Shown here one piece after another: positions 16,377 through 24,851 of a DNA stretch of 53,123 bases. The stretch covers positions 1 through 53,123 of the forward strand of contig DASXSB010000134.1 of NCBI GenBank assembly GCA_036506275.1, read 5' to 3'. Positions within the stretch are counted from its first letter, which is position 1; every line of letters begins with the position of its first letter. The DNA is from DASXSB01 sp036506275 (GTDB lineage Bacteria > Methylomirabilota > Methylomirabilia > Rokubacteriales > CSP1-6). Made by a program: the position numbers and the translations under genes. The notes under the pieces are model-generated. The model made no database searches. It worked only from the letters and a program-made list of their open reading frames with translations, and was not told the DNA's origin.

Positions 16377-16907
16377 TTACGGCTGACCCTGCAGGAGCAG
16401 CTTCACCACTTCGGGAGCGATCTCACGCGCGCGCTGGTCGAGCTGCGTCTCCGTGAGATTGGCGATCGGGTGCGGCATGACCAGGAACTTGTAGTACGGC
16501 AGCCCCCACTGCTCGGCCATGGCCCGGCCGGTGACCTCGAACACGTCGGTCACGATCGACGCCGAGGGGATCTTCGCCTTCTCGAACAGGATTCCGTCGA
16601 GCACACTGCCCGACGAGCACGACCCTCAATCACCGACGCCGGCGACCATGACGTCGCACGTGCGCGTCAGCTCGTCGATGACCTCCTGGTGGGCGGGCAC
16701 GCTCGAATTGTGCTTCCGCCACATCCGCACCTCGGCCGCCCCGTACTCGGTCGTGAGGATCTCGCCGATCTTCTGGAGCAGGCGGTCGGAATTGACCTTC
16801 GTGTTTTCGACGAGTCCCACCCGCAGGCCGGCCAGCGCGGGGGGACGGGGCGCGAACGCAATCGTCTGCGTCGCCGCCTCCGTGGTGGGGTCGAGGATCT
16901 CCATCAT
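16377..16907 (-). CDS. UGSC-family selenoprotein (Sec94)
   Basis: A 176-aa protein read through an in-frame UGA at 16626-16628. The first part (MMEILDPTTEAATQ to DVMVAGVGD) is directly followed by UGA-GGG-UCG-UGC, giving the motif Sec-Gly-Ser-Cys that names the UGSC family, and then by SSGSVLDGILFEKAKIPSAS and a normal UAA stop. A stem-loop after the UGA fits a bacterial SECIS. GDxGSC resembles a thioredoxin-like or flavodoxin-like redox site; the enzymatic reaction is unknown. ATG 16905-16907 has AGGAGG 7 nt upstream and overlaps the stop of the 349-aa upstream gene (ATGA); ATG 16902-16904 is an alternative. Standard gene calling would report only the C-terminal 75 aa or a wrong frame. Confidence 0.92.
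16594..16616 (-). promoter_or_regulatory. Candidate bacterial SECIS element in the UGSC gene
   Basis: Ten base pairs (UCGUCGGGCA with UGCUCGACGG, including G-U pairs) close a GUG loop. The loop starts 20 nt after the UGA and its first two bases are G and U, as in well-studied bacterial SECIS loops. It lies wholly within the coding sequence. Confidence 0.78.
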
Positions 16908-17953
16908 CGCGTTCCCTCCTGTCGTCCAATGACCTTCGTGACGCTTTGCGAGGAGCGCTTGCTGCCCCAGCCCGGAATGAAGGCGGAGAACGCGCCCGCG
17001 CGTCCTCCCGCCGCCACCACCAGGAGATCGTCGGGCGTCTCCACGAGCGGGCGCAGCGCGCTCTCGTCGCCCGGCTTCACGTCTCCCGACATCCGTTGCG
17101 TCTTCTTGAGATGGGCATGCGTACTCTTCGTATTCTCGAACAGGAAACGGCGGATGCGGGGCTTGTCCCAGCCGTCGTTGGCGATCGTCCGCATGTGCTC
17201 GCCGGCGAGGATCACCACGTACTGCGGCTGTCCCATCACGTTGCCGGAGATGCGCATGGCGTCGGCCATGGTGGTGAGGACGCCCTCCGCCGTGTTGGAG
17301 AGCTGGTTGTAGACCTGGTGCGGCGCCTCCGCCGCCAGCACCGTCACCGCGCTCTGCTCGGGCTGGTAGCCGCGCTCGACGTGGAGCGGCGTCCACGGGC
17401 TCTCGACCTCGTTCTCGGCGATCACGTACGAAAGCTTTCCGGGATGACCGAGCGTCCCGCGATCGAGCGTGCCCGGCCGGGAGCCGCACACGTTGCGCAT
17501 GACGAGGCGGACGGCGCGGCCGATGGTCGCGTTCGCGCGCCAGCCGGGGCCGAACAGGTTGTCGCCGGCGTTCACGTCCAGCTCGCGCGCGATGGGGCCG
17601 TTGATGATCATGAGCACGCCGGCGCCGGCGGTGGAGGTGCCGGGGCCGTGATAGCTCCACAGCGGGTCGCCGATGGCTTGCACGGCGGCCACCACCACCG
17701 GCATGTACTCGGGGCGACATCCCGCCATCACTGCGTTGATGGCCACCTTCTCGGCCGTGATCGACACCGCCCGGTGCGTGATGAACGCGACCTGCTGCCC
17801 GGGATCGAGGCGGGCGGCCTCGAGCATCGCCCGCACGAGCGGCTCCGTGGGCGGGATGACGGGAAGGCCGTCCGTCCAGCCCCGCTCGAAGCACAGCTCG
17901 ATGGCGCTGCTGACGTCTTCGGCCTTGTGACGCTGAGAGACGAGGGCGGGCAT
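16904..17953 (-). CDS. Conserved protein of unknown function coupled to the UGSC selenoprotein
   Basis: A 349-aa soluble protein without signal peptide or membrane segment. Conserved-looking segments are FERGWTDGLPVIPPTEPLV, ITAEKVAINAVMAGCRPEYM, LMIINGPIARELDVNAGDNLFGPGWRANATIGRA, CGSRPGTLDRGTLGHPGKLSY and SPWTPLHVERGY. I do not recognise an enzyme class. I associate proteins of this type with UGSC genes, and here the stop overlaps the UGSC start (ATGA), arguing for a shared complex or pathway. ATG 17951-17953 is chosen for its GGAGGAGG about 7 nt upstream; a start 63 bases further up is less likely. Confidence 0.8.
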   Translation of the reverse strand: MPALVSQRHKAEDVSSAIELCFERGWTDGLPVIPPTEPLVRAMLEAARLDPGQQVAFITHRAVSITAEKVAINAVMAGCRPEYMPVVVAAVQAIGDPLWSYHGPGTSTAGAGVLMIINGPIARELDVNAGDNLFGPGWRANATIGRAVRLVMRNVCGSRPGTLDRGTLGHPGKLSYVIAENEVESPWTPLHVERGYQPEQSAVTVLAAEAPHQVYNQLSNTAEGVLTTMADAMRISGNVMGQPQYVVILAGEHMRTIANDGWDKPRIRRFLFENTKSTHAHLKKTQRMSGDVKPGDESALRPLVETPDDLLVVAAGGRAGAFSAFIPGWGSKRSSQSVTKVIGRQEGTR

Positions 17954-18118
17954 GAGGGCCTCCTCCGGGCGCGTGCGGGGCGCCCGGGCCAGTGAGTTCG
18001 TCGGAAACGCTATCACCCCCGTCGGGCGGGGTGCAAGCGACCGCCTTGATCGATGGCGGCGCTCGCCCTATCCTGATCAGACACTTCGGAAGCGACAGGC
18101 GGTGGGGAGGACGCGGCG

Positions 18119-21100
18119 ATGCAGTGCGGCCGGTGTCGAGGGGAAGCCGACCCCGCCCTCAAAACGTGCGCCGCCTGCGGAGCTCCCCTCGCGCCCCCGT
18201 GTCCGTCGTGCGGCGGCGCCGTCGCCCCCGCCGACCGCTTCTGCGCCGCGTGCGGCACCGCGCTCACCGGCACCGCCACCGCCCGCCGCGCGCTCCCCGA
18301 ACATCTCGCGCGCAAGATCCTCACCACCCGCGAGGCCCTCGCGGGCGAGCGCAAGCAGGTCACCGTTCTCTTCGCCGACATCACCGACTCCCTCACGCTC
18401 CTGGTCGATCGCGATCCCGAGGACGCCCGCACGTTTCTCGACGCCGTCCTCAAGCGGATGATGGAGGCGGTGCACCGCTTCGAGGGCACCGTGAACCAGG
18501 TGATGGGCGACGGCATCATGGCGCTCTTCGGGGCGCCGCTCGCCCACGAAGACCACGCCGTGCGCGCGTGCTATGCCGCGCTGCGGATGCATCACACGGT
18601 GGGACGTTACGCGCAGGAGCTCGCCGGCGACGACGGACCCGCCCTCCGCATTCGCGTCGGCCTCAACTCCGGCGAGGTGGTGGTGCGGTCGATCGACAAC
18701 GATCTGCACATCGACTACTCCGCGGTGGGCCAGACCACGCACCTCGCCGCCCGCATGGAGCAGCTCGCGCGCCCGGGGACCACGCTCATCACGGAAGCCA
18801 CGCGCCGCCTCGCCGAGCACCACGTGGTGGTGCAACCGCTCGGCGCCCTCGCCGTGAAGGGCTTCGCGTCGCCCGTGGAGGCGTACGAGCTGCGCGGCGG
18901 TCGCGACGCCGGCGCCCCCGTGCCGCGCGACACCACCCCGCTCCTCGGTCGTGAGCGAGAGCTCGACCGACTCCAGCAGCTCGCGGCAATGGCGGAGAGC
19001 GGCGCCGGTCAGGTCGTGTTCGTGGTCGGCGATCCCGGTATTGGCAAGTCGCGGCTGATCGCGGAGCTGGTCGCGTCGTGCCACGGCCGCGGATGGGCCA
19101 CGCTCGAAGGGGCCGGGATCGCCTACGGACGCGGCACGCCGTACTTGCCGTTCGTGGTGGCGCTGAAGCAGTACTTCGGCGTCGTCGAGGACGACGACGT
19201 GGCGCGCATCCAGGTCAAGGTGCGGGGCAAGCTCGCGCCGCTCGACGCCGCCCTGCCGCGCACGGTGCCCGCCGTCCTCGCCCTCGGCAGCTTGCCCGTG
19301 GACGACCCCGCCTGGAACGGTCTCGAGCCCGCCGAGCGCCGCCAGCGCATCTTCGCAGCCGTGCGCGAGATCCTCCTTCTGGAGTCCGTGCGCCAGCCCA
19401 TGCTGCTCGTGATCGAGAACATCCACCTCGTCGACGCGGAGAGCCTCGCCCTTCTCGATCTCCTCGCGGAAGCGGTGGGGACGGCGCGCGTGCTGCTCGT
19501 CGTCAGCGCGCGTCCCGACGGCCGCGAGGGTGTGCCGTGGCAGCGCGGTGTCCGCATCGACGTCGACGCCCTCTCGCCCGCGGCCACCACCGCCTTCCTC
19601 GAATCGCTCCTGGGGGCGGGCGCCGATCTCGCTGCCCTCAAGCGTCTCCTCCTCGCGCGCACGGATGGCAACCCGTTCTTCCTGGAGGAGAGCGTGCGCG
19701 CGCTCGCCGACGCCGGCGTGCTCGTCGGCGAGCGCGGAGCGTACCGTCTCGACAAGCCGCTCCGCAGCATCCAGATCCCGAGCCGCGTGCAGGCGGTGGT
19801 GGCGGCGCGCGTGGACGCGCTGCCGTCGACCGACAAGTCGCTCCTGCAGGCGGCGGCCGTGATCGGCAAGGACGTCCCCGTGTCGCTCCTGGAAGCGGTG
19901 AGCGGCGTGGAGGGCGATGAGCTCATGCGATCGCTCGGCGACCTCGAGACCGGCGGCTTTCTCGCGCCCACCGGCCTCTTCCCCGACGTCTGCTATGCCT
20001 TCCGCCACGCCCTCACCCACGAGGTCGTGTACGCGAGCCTCCTCCGCGAGCAGCGTCGTCTCCTGCACGGGCGCGTGCTCGACGCGCTGAAGCTCGTGCA
20101 TCGCCAGCGACAGGAAGAGCACGTGGAGCGGCTCGCCGACCACGCGCACCAGGCCGAGCGCTGGCAGGAGGCGGTGCCGTATCTCCGGGAAGCGGCGGCG
20201 AAGGCCGTGATGCGCGCCGCCAACGTGGAGGCGATCGCGTTCCTGGAGCAGGCCTTGAAGGCGCTCCGCCACTTCGCCGACGACACCGTCTCCCTCGCCC
20301 ACGCCATCGACACCCGCCTCGAGCTGGTCTCGCCCCTGCTCCAGCTCGGCCGTCTCGACGACGTCCTCACGCTCACCAAGGAAGCGGAGGCCCTCGCGGA
20401 GGACACCGGCGACGGCGCGCGCCTCGCCCGCGTCTACGCGTACCTCGTGAACTATCACTATCTGCGCGGCGAGCCGGTGGCCGCTCTCGCCTACGGCGAG
20501 CGCTGCCTCGCGCTGCCGGAGGGCCGCGGGGACGCGCGCCTGGCCGCGCTCGCGCGCCGCTACATGGCGCACAGCTATCACGCGCAAGGAGACTACGCGC
20601 GTGCCATCGCGCGCCTCGAGGACAGCCTGACGTCGGTCGCCACGCCGTCGCAGCCCGACGCCGCCGTCACCACCGCCCACGTGGCGGCGGCGGCGTGGCT
20701 CGCGTTCGGGCTCGCCGAGATCGGGGAGTTCGACGCCGCCCAGACGTGGGGGGACCGCGCGCGTGATCTCGCCGGCACGCGCGAACATCCATACCCGAGC
20801 GCGATCGCGTGGACGATGGCGGGGCTGGTGGCGACGGCGCGCGGCGATCTCGGCAACGGGACGTACCGCGTCGGGCGCGCGCTCGAGCTGTGTCGCGAGG
20901 CCAATCTCGCCGTGTGGCTGCCCATCGCGTCCGCGCTGCTCGGTCAGGCGCTGGCGCTCTCCGGGCGCGCGGCGGAGGCGCTGTCGCTGCTGGAGGACGC
21001 CGTCCGCCAGAGCGAGGCGCTCGGCGTCCACGCGTATCTCGCGCGGTGGTACGTCGCCCTCGCCGAGGGCCGGCTCGCCGGCGGCGACGCCGCGGGCGCG

Positions 21101-21673
21101 CGCGCGGACGGCGAGCACGCGCGCGCGCTCGCGCGCACGCACGGTGAGCGCGGCCACGAGGCGTATGCCCTCCGCCTGCTCGGCGACGCGACGGCGCGCA
21201 GCACGCCGCCCGACGCCGCCGCCGCCCTCGCTCACTACCGGGAGGCGCTCGCGCTCGCCGAGCCGCTCGGCATGCGGCCGCTGGTGGCGCGGCTCCATCT
21301 CGGCATTGGCGCCGTCCTCCGCGCCATCGGCGACGGCGCCACCGGTGCCGAGCATCTCGCGCCCGCCACCGTCATGCTGTCGGAGCTCGGGATGGGGTTC
21401 TGGCTCGAGCACGCCGCGCGCGAGGTGGCCGGGCTGGGCGGAATCGTGGTCGTCGCCCGCTCCCATCGCGCGCTCTACGAAAGTCTGCTGAAGCTCGTCG
21501 GGGGCGAGACCGCGATGCGCATGATCCTCGACCGCCGCCGTGGCGACCGCCGCCAGCGCGACGCGACCACCGGCACCGGCGACGAGCGGCGGCGTCGTGA
21601 CCGCCGGCGCGCCGCCGTCGACGAGCAGCTTCGCGCGCGCGGCCTCGCCCTCACGGGGGCCGCCACTCCGTAA
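18119..21673 (+). CDS. Zinc ribbon - class III nucleotide cyclase - ATPase - TPR signalling protein
   Basis: An 1184-aa multidomain protein. Domains: double zinc ribbon (C3/C6, C17/C20, C28/C31, C42/C45); class III adenylate/guanylate cyclase domain (about 80-260) with metal aspartates in VLFADITDS and VMGDGIMALFG; a MalT/STAND-like ATPase with Walker A VGDPGIGKSR (304-311) and a hydrophobic Walker B-like stretch MLLVIENIHLVDAE; then TPR repeats to the end. In the cyclase the usual Asn of the transition-state pair appears replaced in SAVGQTTHLAARMEQ (His), while the Arg is kept. It probably senses a partner through the TPRs and makes a cyclic nucleotide, or acts as a non-catalytic regulator. 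GGGGAGGA lies about 7 nt before the ATG; it diverges from the UGSC operon. Confidence 0.88.
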   Translation: MQCGRCRGEADPALKTCAACGAPLAPPCPSCGGAVAPADRFCAACGTALTGTATARRALPEHLARKILTTREALAGERKQVTVLFADITDSLTLLVDRDPEDARTFLDAVLKRMMEAVHRFEGTVNQVMGDGIMALFGAPLAHEDHAVRACYAALRMHHTVGRYAQELAGDDGPALRIRVGLNSGEVVVRSIDNDLHIDYSAVGQTTHLAARMEQLARPGTTLITEATRRLAEHHVVVQPLGALAVKGFASPVEAYELRGGRDAGAPVPRDTTPLLGRERELDRLQQLAAMAESGAGQVVFVVGDPGIGKSRLIAELVASCHGRGWATLEGAGIAYGRGTPYLPFVVALKQYFGVVEDDDVARIQVKVRGKLAPLDAALPRTVPAVLALGSLPVDDPAWNGLEPAERRQRIFAAVREILLLESVRQPMLLVIENIHLVDAESLALLDLLAEAVGTARVLLVVSARPDGREGVPWQRGVRIDVDALSPAATTAFLESLLGAGADLAALKRLLLARTDGNPFFLEESVRALADAGVLVGERGAYRLDKPLRSIQIPSRVQAVVAARVDALPSTDKSLLQAAAVIGKDVPVSLLEAVSGVEGDELMRSLGDLETGGFLAPTGLFPDVCYAFRHALTHEVVYASLLREQRRLLHGRVLDALKLVHRQRQEEHVERLADHAHQAERWQEAVPYLREAAAKAVMRAANVEAIAFLEQALKALRHFADDTVSLAHAIDTRLELVSPLLQLGRLDDVLTLTKEAEALAEDTGDGARLARVYAYLVNYHYLRGEPVAALAYGERCLALPEGRGDARLAALARRYMAHSYHAQGDYARAIARLEDSLTSVATPSQPDAAVTTAHVAAAAWLAFGLAEIGEFDAAQTWGDRARDLAGTREHPYPSAIAWTMAGLVATARGDLGNGTYRVGRALELCREANLAVWLPIASALLGQALALSGRAAEALSLLEDAVRQSEALGVHAYLARWYVALAEGRLAGGDAAGARADGEHARALARTHGERGHEAYALRLLGDATARSTPPDAAAALAHYREALALAEPLGMRPLVARLHLGIGAVLRAIGDGATGAEHLAPATVMLSELGMGFWLEHAAREVAGLGGIVVVARSHRALYESLLKLVGGETAMRMILDRRRGDRRQRDATTGTGDERRRRDRRRAAVDEQLRARGLALTGAATP

Positions 21674-21685
21674 AGCGCGCGTCCG

Positions 21686-22852
21686 TCAGCGCCGCGAGGA
21701 CGCCGTCCTCGGCAAGACGAGCGCGAGCACCGCCGCTACCGCCACGCCGGCGGCGGCCACCACGAACGCCTCCGCGAAGGCGGCGGTGAATCCGGCCGCG
21801 GCGCGGCGAGCCGCGAATACCTCGGCGAGGACGAGCACGCCGGCGACGACACCGAGCGTCCGGGCCAGGAACGCGAAGCCGCCCGCCGCCCCCTGCTGGC
21901 CGGACGGGAAGGCCGCCATCACCACCGCCATGTACGGCACCTGGAAGATCCCGAGCCCGGCGCCGGCCGCGAACAGCGCCGCCGAGACGAGCGCGATCGA
22001 CGTCCGCTCGTCGGCCGCGCTCATGACCGCGAGGCCCGCCGCTTCCAGCACGAGCCCCGCCACGAGCGGCGCGTGCGCGCCCACGCGATCCACCACGCGT
22101 CCGGCGAGCGGGGCCGCCAGCGTCATCCCCAGTGGCGTCAGCATGAAGACGACGCCGCTCGCGGTCGCGGACAGGCCCCGCGCGCCGACCAGGTAGAACG
22201 AGGCGAGCAGCCAGATGGCGAAGATCCCCGCGTTGGCGACGAAGGCGAGCAGGCCGGCGGCGAGGACGCGTGCGCGGAGCACGTCGGCCACGCTCACGAG
22301 GCGCCGCGTGGCGGGGGCCCCGACGGACGCCAGCGCCAGCGACCACGCCAGCACCACGAGTGCCACCGGGACCCGGAGATGGAAGATGGAGCGCCAGCCG
22401 ACGGCGTCCACGAGCACACCCGCTATGATCGGTCCCACCGTCAAGGCGACTCCGAGCGCGGCGTTGAGGAAGCCGAGCGCGCGGCCGCGCGCGGCCGGCG
22501 GCGTGGCGAGGGTGACGAGCCCGGGCGCGGTGCCGTAGACGAGACCGCCCGCGAGGCCCTGCACGAAGCGCCCCACGAGGAGGGCGTCGAACGTGCCTGC
22601 GGTTCCCGCCACCACGAAGCCGATGATGCTCGCGGCCACCCCGAGGCGGAACACGCGGGCGTGGCCGACCACGTCGGCGGCGGCACCCCCCACGAACGAC
22701 ATCACCGCGTACGCGAAGACGTAGGCGACGATCACCCAGCGCAACGTTTCCGGCGCCACCGCGAACGTCGCCGCCATGGCGGGAAAGGCGACGTTGACGG
22801 TCGAATCCAGAGAGACGAGGAACACGCCGCCCGCCGCGATCCACCTCGTCAT
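21686..22852 (-). CDS. MFS exporter, DHA-type drug/metabolite efflux
   Basis: A 388-aa membrane protein starting MTRWIAAGGVFLVSLDSTVNVAFPAMA; the DSTVNVAFP segment in TM1 (compare D-TIVNVALP) is characteristic of the drug:H+ antiporter families. Loop motif ADVVGHARVFRLG follows TM2, and LGFLNAALGVALTVGPIIAGVLVDAVGWRSIF contains the antiporter motif C. The substrate is unknown. It converges with the cyclase gene (12 bases apart) and diverges from the thioesterase gene. Confidence 0.85.
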   Translation of the reverse strand: MTRWIAAGGVFLVSLDSTVNVAFPAMAATFAVAPETLRWVIVAYVFAYAVMSFVGGAAADVVGHARVFRLGVAASIIGFVVAGTAGTFDALLVGRFVQGLAGGLVYGTAPGLVTLATPPAARGRALGFLNAALGVALTVGPIIAGVLVDAVGWRSIFHLRVPVALVVLAWSLALASVGAPATRRLVSVADVLRARVLAAGLLAFVANAGIFAIWLLASFYLVGARGLSATASGVVFMLTPLGMTLAAPLAGRVVDRVGAHAPLVAGLVLEAAGLAVMSAADERTSIALVSAALFAAGAGLGIFQVPYMAVVMAAFPSGQQGAAGGFAFLARTLGVVAGVLVLAEVFAARRAAAGFTAAFAEAFVVAAAGVAVAAVLALVLPRTASSRR

Positions 22853-22917
22853 GGCCGGCGCGTATCATGGCACGGGCTTGCAGCGGCGCCGACTTCCGGG
22901 GTACAACCTCGACGTCC

Positions 22918-23313
22918 ATGACCGTTCCGCCCGGCGCCACCGCCGAGATCACGACGACCGTCGGTCCCGACCAGACCGCCGATCGTCTCGGGAACCCGGG
23001 CGTGCAGGTCTTCGCGACGCCCTTCCTCATCGGTCTCCTCGAAAACGCGGCGAACGCCGTGCTGCGGCCGCACTTGCCTCCCGGCGCCGGGACCGTCGGC
23101 ATCATGGTCGACGTGCGACATCTCGCGGCCACCCCGATCGGCATGAAGGTGCGCGCGAGGGCAACGCTGCTCGAGGGCGACGGCCGCCGCTATCTCTTTT
23201 CCGTCGAGGCATGGGACGAGAAGGAGAAGATCGGCGAGGGACGCCACGAGCGTGCCGTCGTCCCCGATCTCGAGAAATTCCTGACGCGCGCCCTCAAGAA
23301 GGGACAGGCGTGA
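22918..23313 (+). CDS. FlK-like hotdog acyl-CoA thioesterase
   Basis: A 131-aa single hotdog protein. Residues T34 (VFATP), E42 (LLENAA) and H68 (VRHLAATP) have the same spacing as the catalytic Thr42, Glu50 and His76 of fluoroacetyl-CoA thioesterase FlK. A longer reading from 22867 is possible, but ATG 22918-22920 (MTVPPGATAE) matches the family length. The gene is coupled to two MaoC-like genes through overlapping stop/start codons (TGATG), so the three probably act on the same acyl-CoA. Substrate unknown; fluoroacetyl-CoA itself should not be assumed. Confidence 0.82.
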   Translation: MTVPPGATAEITTTVGPDQTADRLGNPGVQVFATPFLIGLLENAANAVLRPHLPPGAGTVGIMVDVRHLAATPIGMKVRARATLLEGDGRRYLFSVEAWDEKEKIGEGRHERAVVPDLEKFLTRALKKGQA

Positions 23314-23768
23314 TGGCGAGCACGCTCCGCAAGGACGTCATCGGCAAGGAGTACCCTCCCTACGCCGTCACCGTCGAGCGCGGGAAGATCAAGGAATTCG
23401 CGCGGGCGGTGGGCGACCTGAACCCGTTCTACCTCGACGACGCCGTCGGGCGCGCCTCGCCGTGGGGCGACATCATCGCGCCCCCGACCTTCGCCATCAC
23501 CTTCCGCGACGAGAGCGCGGACACGAGCGCGCTCCTCCGCGATCTCGGCACCGACATCTCGCGCGTGCTGCACGGCGAGCAGGAGTTCGAGCTCCACCGC
23601 CCCCTCCAGCCGGGCCAGACGTACCTCTGCCGCGCGAAGATCCTCGACGTCTACGAGAAGACGGGAAAGAGCGGGCCCATGGCGTTCGTGGTGCGCGAGA
23701 CGACCGTCACCGACGGCGCCAACGAGATCGTGGCCGCCCTCCGCCATGTGACGGTGGTGCGCCTGTGA
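23313..23768 (+). CDS. MaoC-like hotdog protein, N-terminal dehydratase type
   Basis: A 151-aa protein of the MaoC N-terminal (FAS1_DH-like) family: YPPYAVTVERGKIKEFARAVGDLNPFYLDDA followed by WGDIIAPPTFAITF. Such subunits pair with a MaoC hydratase subunit to make a heteromeric (R)-enoyl-CoA hydratase or hydroxyacyl dehydratase. The start overlaps the thioesterase stop (TGATG) and its stop overlaps the next gene's GTG (GTGA). Confidence 0.85.
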   Translation: MASTLRKDVIGKEYPPYAVTVERGKIKEFARAVGDLNPFYLDDAVGRASPWGDIIAPPTFAITFRDESADTSALLRDLGTDISRVLHGEQEFELHRPLQPGQTYLCRAKILDVYEKTGKSGPMAFVVRETTVTDGANEIVAALRHVTVVRL

Positions 23769-24199
23769 AGTACGGCAAGGTCTACGTGGAGGACGTGAAG
23801 GTCGGCGACGAGTTGCCGCCGCTGGTGAAGGAGCCGATCAAGCAGATCCAGCTCACGCGCTACGCGGGGGCCTCCGGCGACTTCAACCCCATCCATCAAG
23901 ACGACGAGTTCGCGCGCGCGGCGGGCATGGGCGGCGTCTTCGCGCACGGCATGCTCTCGATGGGGTTCGTGGCCCAGGCCCTCACGGACTGGGCGGGCGC
24001 GGGCACGGTGCGAAAGCTCGGCGTCCGCTTCGCGGGGCTCGTGCGGTTGAAGGACACGGTGACCTGCCGCGGGCGCGTGCTCGCAAAGACGTCGAAGGAC
24101 GACACGCACGAGATCGAGGTCGAGGTGTGGGCGGAGAACCAGAGAGGCGAGAAGGTCGTGGCGGGACGCGCGACGGTCCGCGTGCCCTCCCGCGCCTAG
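23765..24199 (+). CDS. MaoC-like (R)-specific enoyl-CoA hydratase subunit
   Basis: A 144-aa hotdog protein with the hydratase 2 motif YAGASGDFNPIHQDDEFARAAGMGGVFAHGML containing the catalytic Asp and His (D and H of GDFNPIH). The GTG start 23765-23767 overlaps the stop of the preceding MaoC-N-type gene, arguing for a heterodimer of the HadAB type. Physiological substrate unknown. Confidence 0.87.
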   Translation: MKYGKVYVEDVKVGDELPPLVKEPIKQIQLTRYAGASGDFNPIHQDDEFARAAGMGGVFAHGMLSMGFVAQALTDWAGAGTVRKLGVRFAGLVRLKDTVTCRGRVLAKTSKDDTHEIEVEVWAENQRGEKVVAGRATVRVPSRA

Positions 24200-24741
24200 C
24201 CTTTCGGCATCAGCCCGCGCGCGGCCACCCATTCCCGCAGCGCCTCCCGCGTGGAGGGGAACGCGAGACGGTCCCACGGGATGTCCTCCGGCGCCGTCCA
24301 CTCGAGCTGGTCGTTCTCGTCGCACACGGTGAGGCACCCGCTCACCACGCGCGCGCGGTAGACGATGATCACGGGCGAGCCCGCGAAGCTGTAGACGTTC
24401 AACAGGCCCGTCAGCTCCACGGTCAGTCCCGTCTCCTCGAACGTCTCCCGCACCGCCGCGTCCGACACCGCCTCCCCGAAGTCCACGAAGCCGCCCGGAT
24501 AGGTCCAGAGGCCGCGTCCGGGATCGATGGAGCGGCGCGTGAGGAGGATGCGGCCGTCATCCTCGGGAATGGTGCCCGCCACCACCTTGGGGTTCAGGTA
24601 GAAGATGAAGCGGCAGCGCGAGCACACCGCCTGCTCGCGGTGATCGGGCGGGACGGGCTCGCGCGCGAGGCTCGCCCCGCACAGCGGACAGAAGTGAATG
24701 GTGGTGGGCGCGAGGAGGCGCGGCGCTTGTGCGTCGCTCAC
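24196..24741 (-). CDS. NUDIX hydrolase with N-terminal zinc ribbon
   Basis: A 181-aa protein. A zinc ribbon (C18/C21, C40/C43) precedes a NUDIX fold with a complete box at residues 83-106 (GGFVDFGEAVSDAAVRETFEETGL: G-x5-E-x7-REuxEExGu). The architecture resembles NADH pyrophosphatase-like NUDIX proteins but is shorter than NudC. It probably cleaves a nucleoside diphosphate derivative; substrate unassigned. It overlaps the 3' end of the convergent MaoC gene by four bases. Confidence 0.88.
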   Translation of the reverse strand: MSDAQAPRLLAPTTIHFCPLCGASLAREPVPPDHREQAVCSRCRFIFYLNPKVVAGTIPEDDGRILLTRRSIDPGRGLWTYPGGFVDFGEAVSDAAVRETFEETGLTVELTGLLNVYSFAGSPVIIVYRARVVSGCLTVCDENDQLEWTAPEDIPWDRLAFPSTREALREWVAARGLMPKG

Positions 24742-24759
24742 CTCGTCAGTGTACGCGCC

Positions 24760-24789
24760 TTGACACTTTCCGCGCGCGAATGCTAGAAC
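24760..24789 (+). promoter_or_regulatory. Strong sigma70-like promoter for the liv operon
   Basis: TTGACA (24760-24765, consensus -35), an 18-bp spacer, and TGCTAGAAC (extended -10, hexamer 24784-24789). The predicted start of transcription near 24796 leaves a leader of about 56 bases before the binding-protein ATG. This is the best promoter match seen in the window. Confidence 0.75.
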
Positions 24790-24851
24790 GTGCGAACGTC
24801 GTCGCCGGCGTCACGACAGCGCGTCTTGCTCGCCGTCAGAGGAGGCATCGC

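Noticed and set aside
18077..21466. Very long open frame on the minus strand opposite the cyclase gene
   Set aside because: Its product is Arg/His/Gly-rich with no recognisable domain, while the plus strand encodes a coherent multidomain protein. Long antisense frames are expected in such GC-rich DNA.
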